Part shown: positions 5,062 to 5,699 of the stretch, in pieces
Layout: every line of letters begins with the position of its first letter
Position numbering within the stretch: position 1 is the first letter of the stretch
Origin: Pseudomonadota bacterium
GTDB lineage: Bacteria; Pseudomonadota; Alphaproteobacteria; Rhizobiales; Afifellaceae
DNA: 5,699 nt
Assembly: GCA_023417735.1 (NCBI GenBank)
Contig: JAEZEK010000387.1
Coordinates: 1-5,699 of the forward strand
Reading direction: 5' to 3'
Notes under the pieces: generated by a model
Told to the model about the DNA's origin: nothing
Database searches by the model: none
What the model saw: the letters and a program-made list of their open reading frames with translations, nothing else
Position numbers and translations under genes: made by a program

Positions 5062-5699
5062 ATCTGCTTTCTCCGGAAGATCAGGACGGCGAGGACGAGC
5101 GGCAGGACCACCCATCCGACCAGCGCGGCGAGCAGCAGTCCCGGCCCGAGCCGCCCGGCCTCACCGAGGCCGGCCATGCCGCTGTAGACCGACGCGCCCT
5201 CGGTCACCGTCATGTTGAAGAGGCGGTAGGCATCCGCCGGGTTAAAGAGGAGGAGCACGTCGAGCACGCCCGCGGTGACGGTCTTGCCCTGGTCGGCGAC
5301 GAGGATGCCGAGGAGCGCCGTGTCGTAGAGGATGACGAAGAAGAGCCAGGCGCCGACGGCGAGGCCTGCCGCGGTCGCGCGCTCCCGCACGAGGATGCTC
5401 GCGAGCGAGCCGATCGCGACGAAGTCCGCGCCGAGCAGCACCGAAGAGCCGATCATGCCGGCGAACCCAGCCCAGGCGGCGGGATCGATCTTCGCCGAGA
5501 CGGCGAGCGCCACCGCGGCCGCGCCGTAGCCGAGCACGGTGGCGATCGCGATGATGGCGGCCTGGCCCAGGAACTTGCCCATCACGACCTGCCAGCGCGC
5601 CACGGGATAGGACAGGAGGAGCGTGAGCGTGCCGCGCTCCTGCTCGCCGACGATGGAATCGAAGGACAGCAGCAGCGCGATCAGCGGCAGCAGGAAGAT
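5058..5699 (-). CDS. nosY: NosY, ABC-2 type permease of the NosDFY complex (N-terminus beyond right edge)
   Basis: The visible 213 residues are the C-terminal part of an inner-membrane permease. With the ATPase NosF and periplasmic NosD it forms the complex needed to mature the copper site of N2O reductase. The reading frame is open to the window edge, so about 60 N-terminal residues are missing (family usually about 270-280 aa). Features seen are LSFDSIVGEQERGTLTLLLSYPVARW (visible residues 11-36), the coupling region typical of ABC-2 permeases; hydrophobic helices near 46-68, 78-104, 110-134 and 184-207; and FNPADAYRLFNMT (152-164), a strong NosY signature. It ends FRRKQI with the TGA inside the nosL start (ATGA overlap). 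Although an in-frame GTG at 5603 could be read as a start, upstream codons carry conserved NosY sequence, so the gene is cut by the window and not short. Confidence 0.94.
   Translation of the reverse strand: MFLLPLIALLLSFDSIVGEQERGTLTLLLSYPVARWQVVMGKFLGQAAIIAIATVLGYGAAAVALAVSAKIDPAAWAGFAGMIGSSVLLGADFVAIGSLASILVRERATAAGLAVGAWLFFVILYDTALLGILVADQGKTVTAGVLDVLLLFNPADAYRLFNMTVTEGASVYSGMAGLGEAGRLGPGLLLAALVGWVVLPLVLAVLIFRRKQI

Noticed and set aside
5058..5603. A complete short gene of 181 aa starting at the GTG at 5603
   Set aside because: The frame continues to the window edge with conserved NosY sequence, so this is an internal codon of a gene cut by the window.

Overview
The window is GC-rich and densely coding. 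It holds the distal end of a nitrous-oxide reductase (nos) maturation operon next to small accessory genes. GC content, codon use, the NosY-NosL-NosX order, and the TIGR02587/TIGR02588 pair (known to me from rhizobia and cyanobacteria) suggest a denitrifying alphaproteobacterium. Genus cannot be told from this stretch.

Right part (about 3456-5699, minus strand, reading right to left): the 3' portion of nosY (ABC-2 type membrane permease), then nosL (copper-binding lipoprotein) with a 4-nt ATGA overlap, then nosX (Tat-exported ApbE-type FMN transferase) after 10 nt. This tight block is the usual tail of a nosRZDFYLX operon; nosR, nosZ, nosD and nosF would lie beyond the right edge. NosY (with NosF and NosD) and NosL serve copper-site assembly of the N2O reductase NosZ. 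NosX attaches FMN to NosR, which supplies electrons to NosZ.

Middle (2027-3320, minus strand): 135 nt after nosX comes a two-gene unit, a polytopic membrane protein (TIGR02587/DUF2391 type) and a single-span protein with an exported domain (TIGR02588 type). They are 13 nt apart, and the second gene's ribosome site overlaps the first gene's stop. Their function is unknown.

Left-middle (1238-1948, plus strand): a 69-aa protein I do not recognise, with a strong ribosome site, then an OsmC/Ohr-type protein with both family cysteines. The OsmC-type gene converges on the TIGR02588 gene over about 78 nt containing inverted repeats.

Left (1-1077, minus strand): a DUF6522-type small protein and a stand-alone PAS-domain protein overlap by GTGA, so they are probably translationally coupled. 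They are divergent from the 69-aa gene; the shared intergenic region is the only clearly AT-rich patch and has candidate overlapping promoters. After about 175 nt with a hairpin-forming sequence, the first ~63 codons of an SLC13/CitT-type permease run off the left edge.

I see no tRNA, rRNA, CRISPR array, insertion sequence or attachment site. The most unusual items are the unrecognised 69-aa protein, the coupled DUF6522-PAS pair, the His-rich tail of NosL, and the inverted repeat just upstream of the OsmC-type gene. None of them amounts to a clearly new system.
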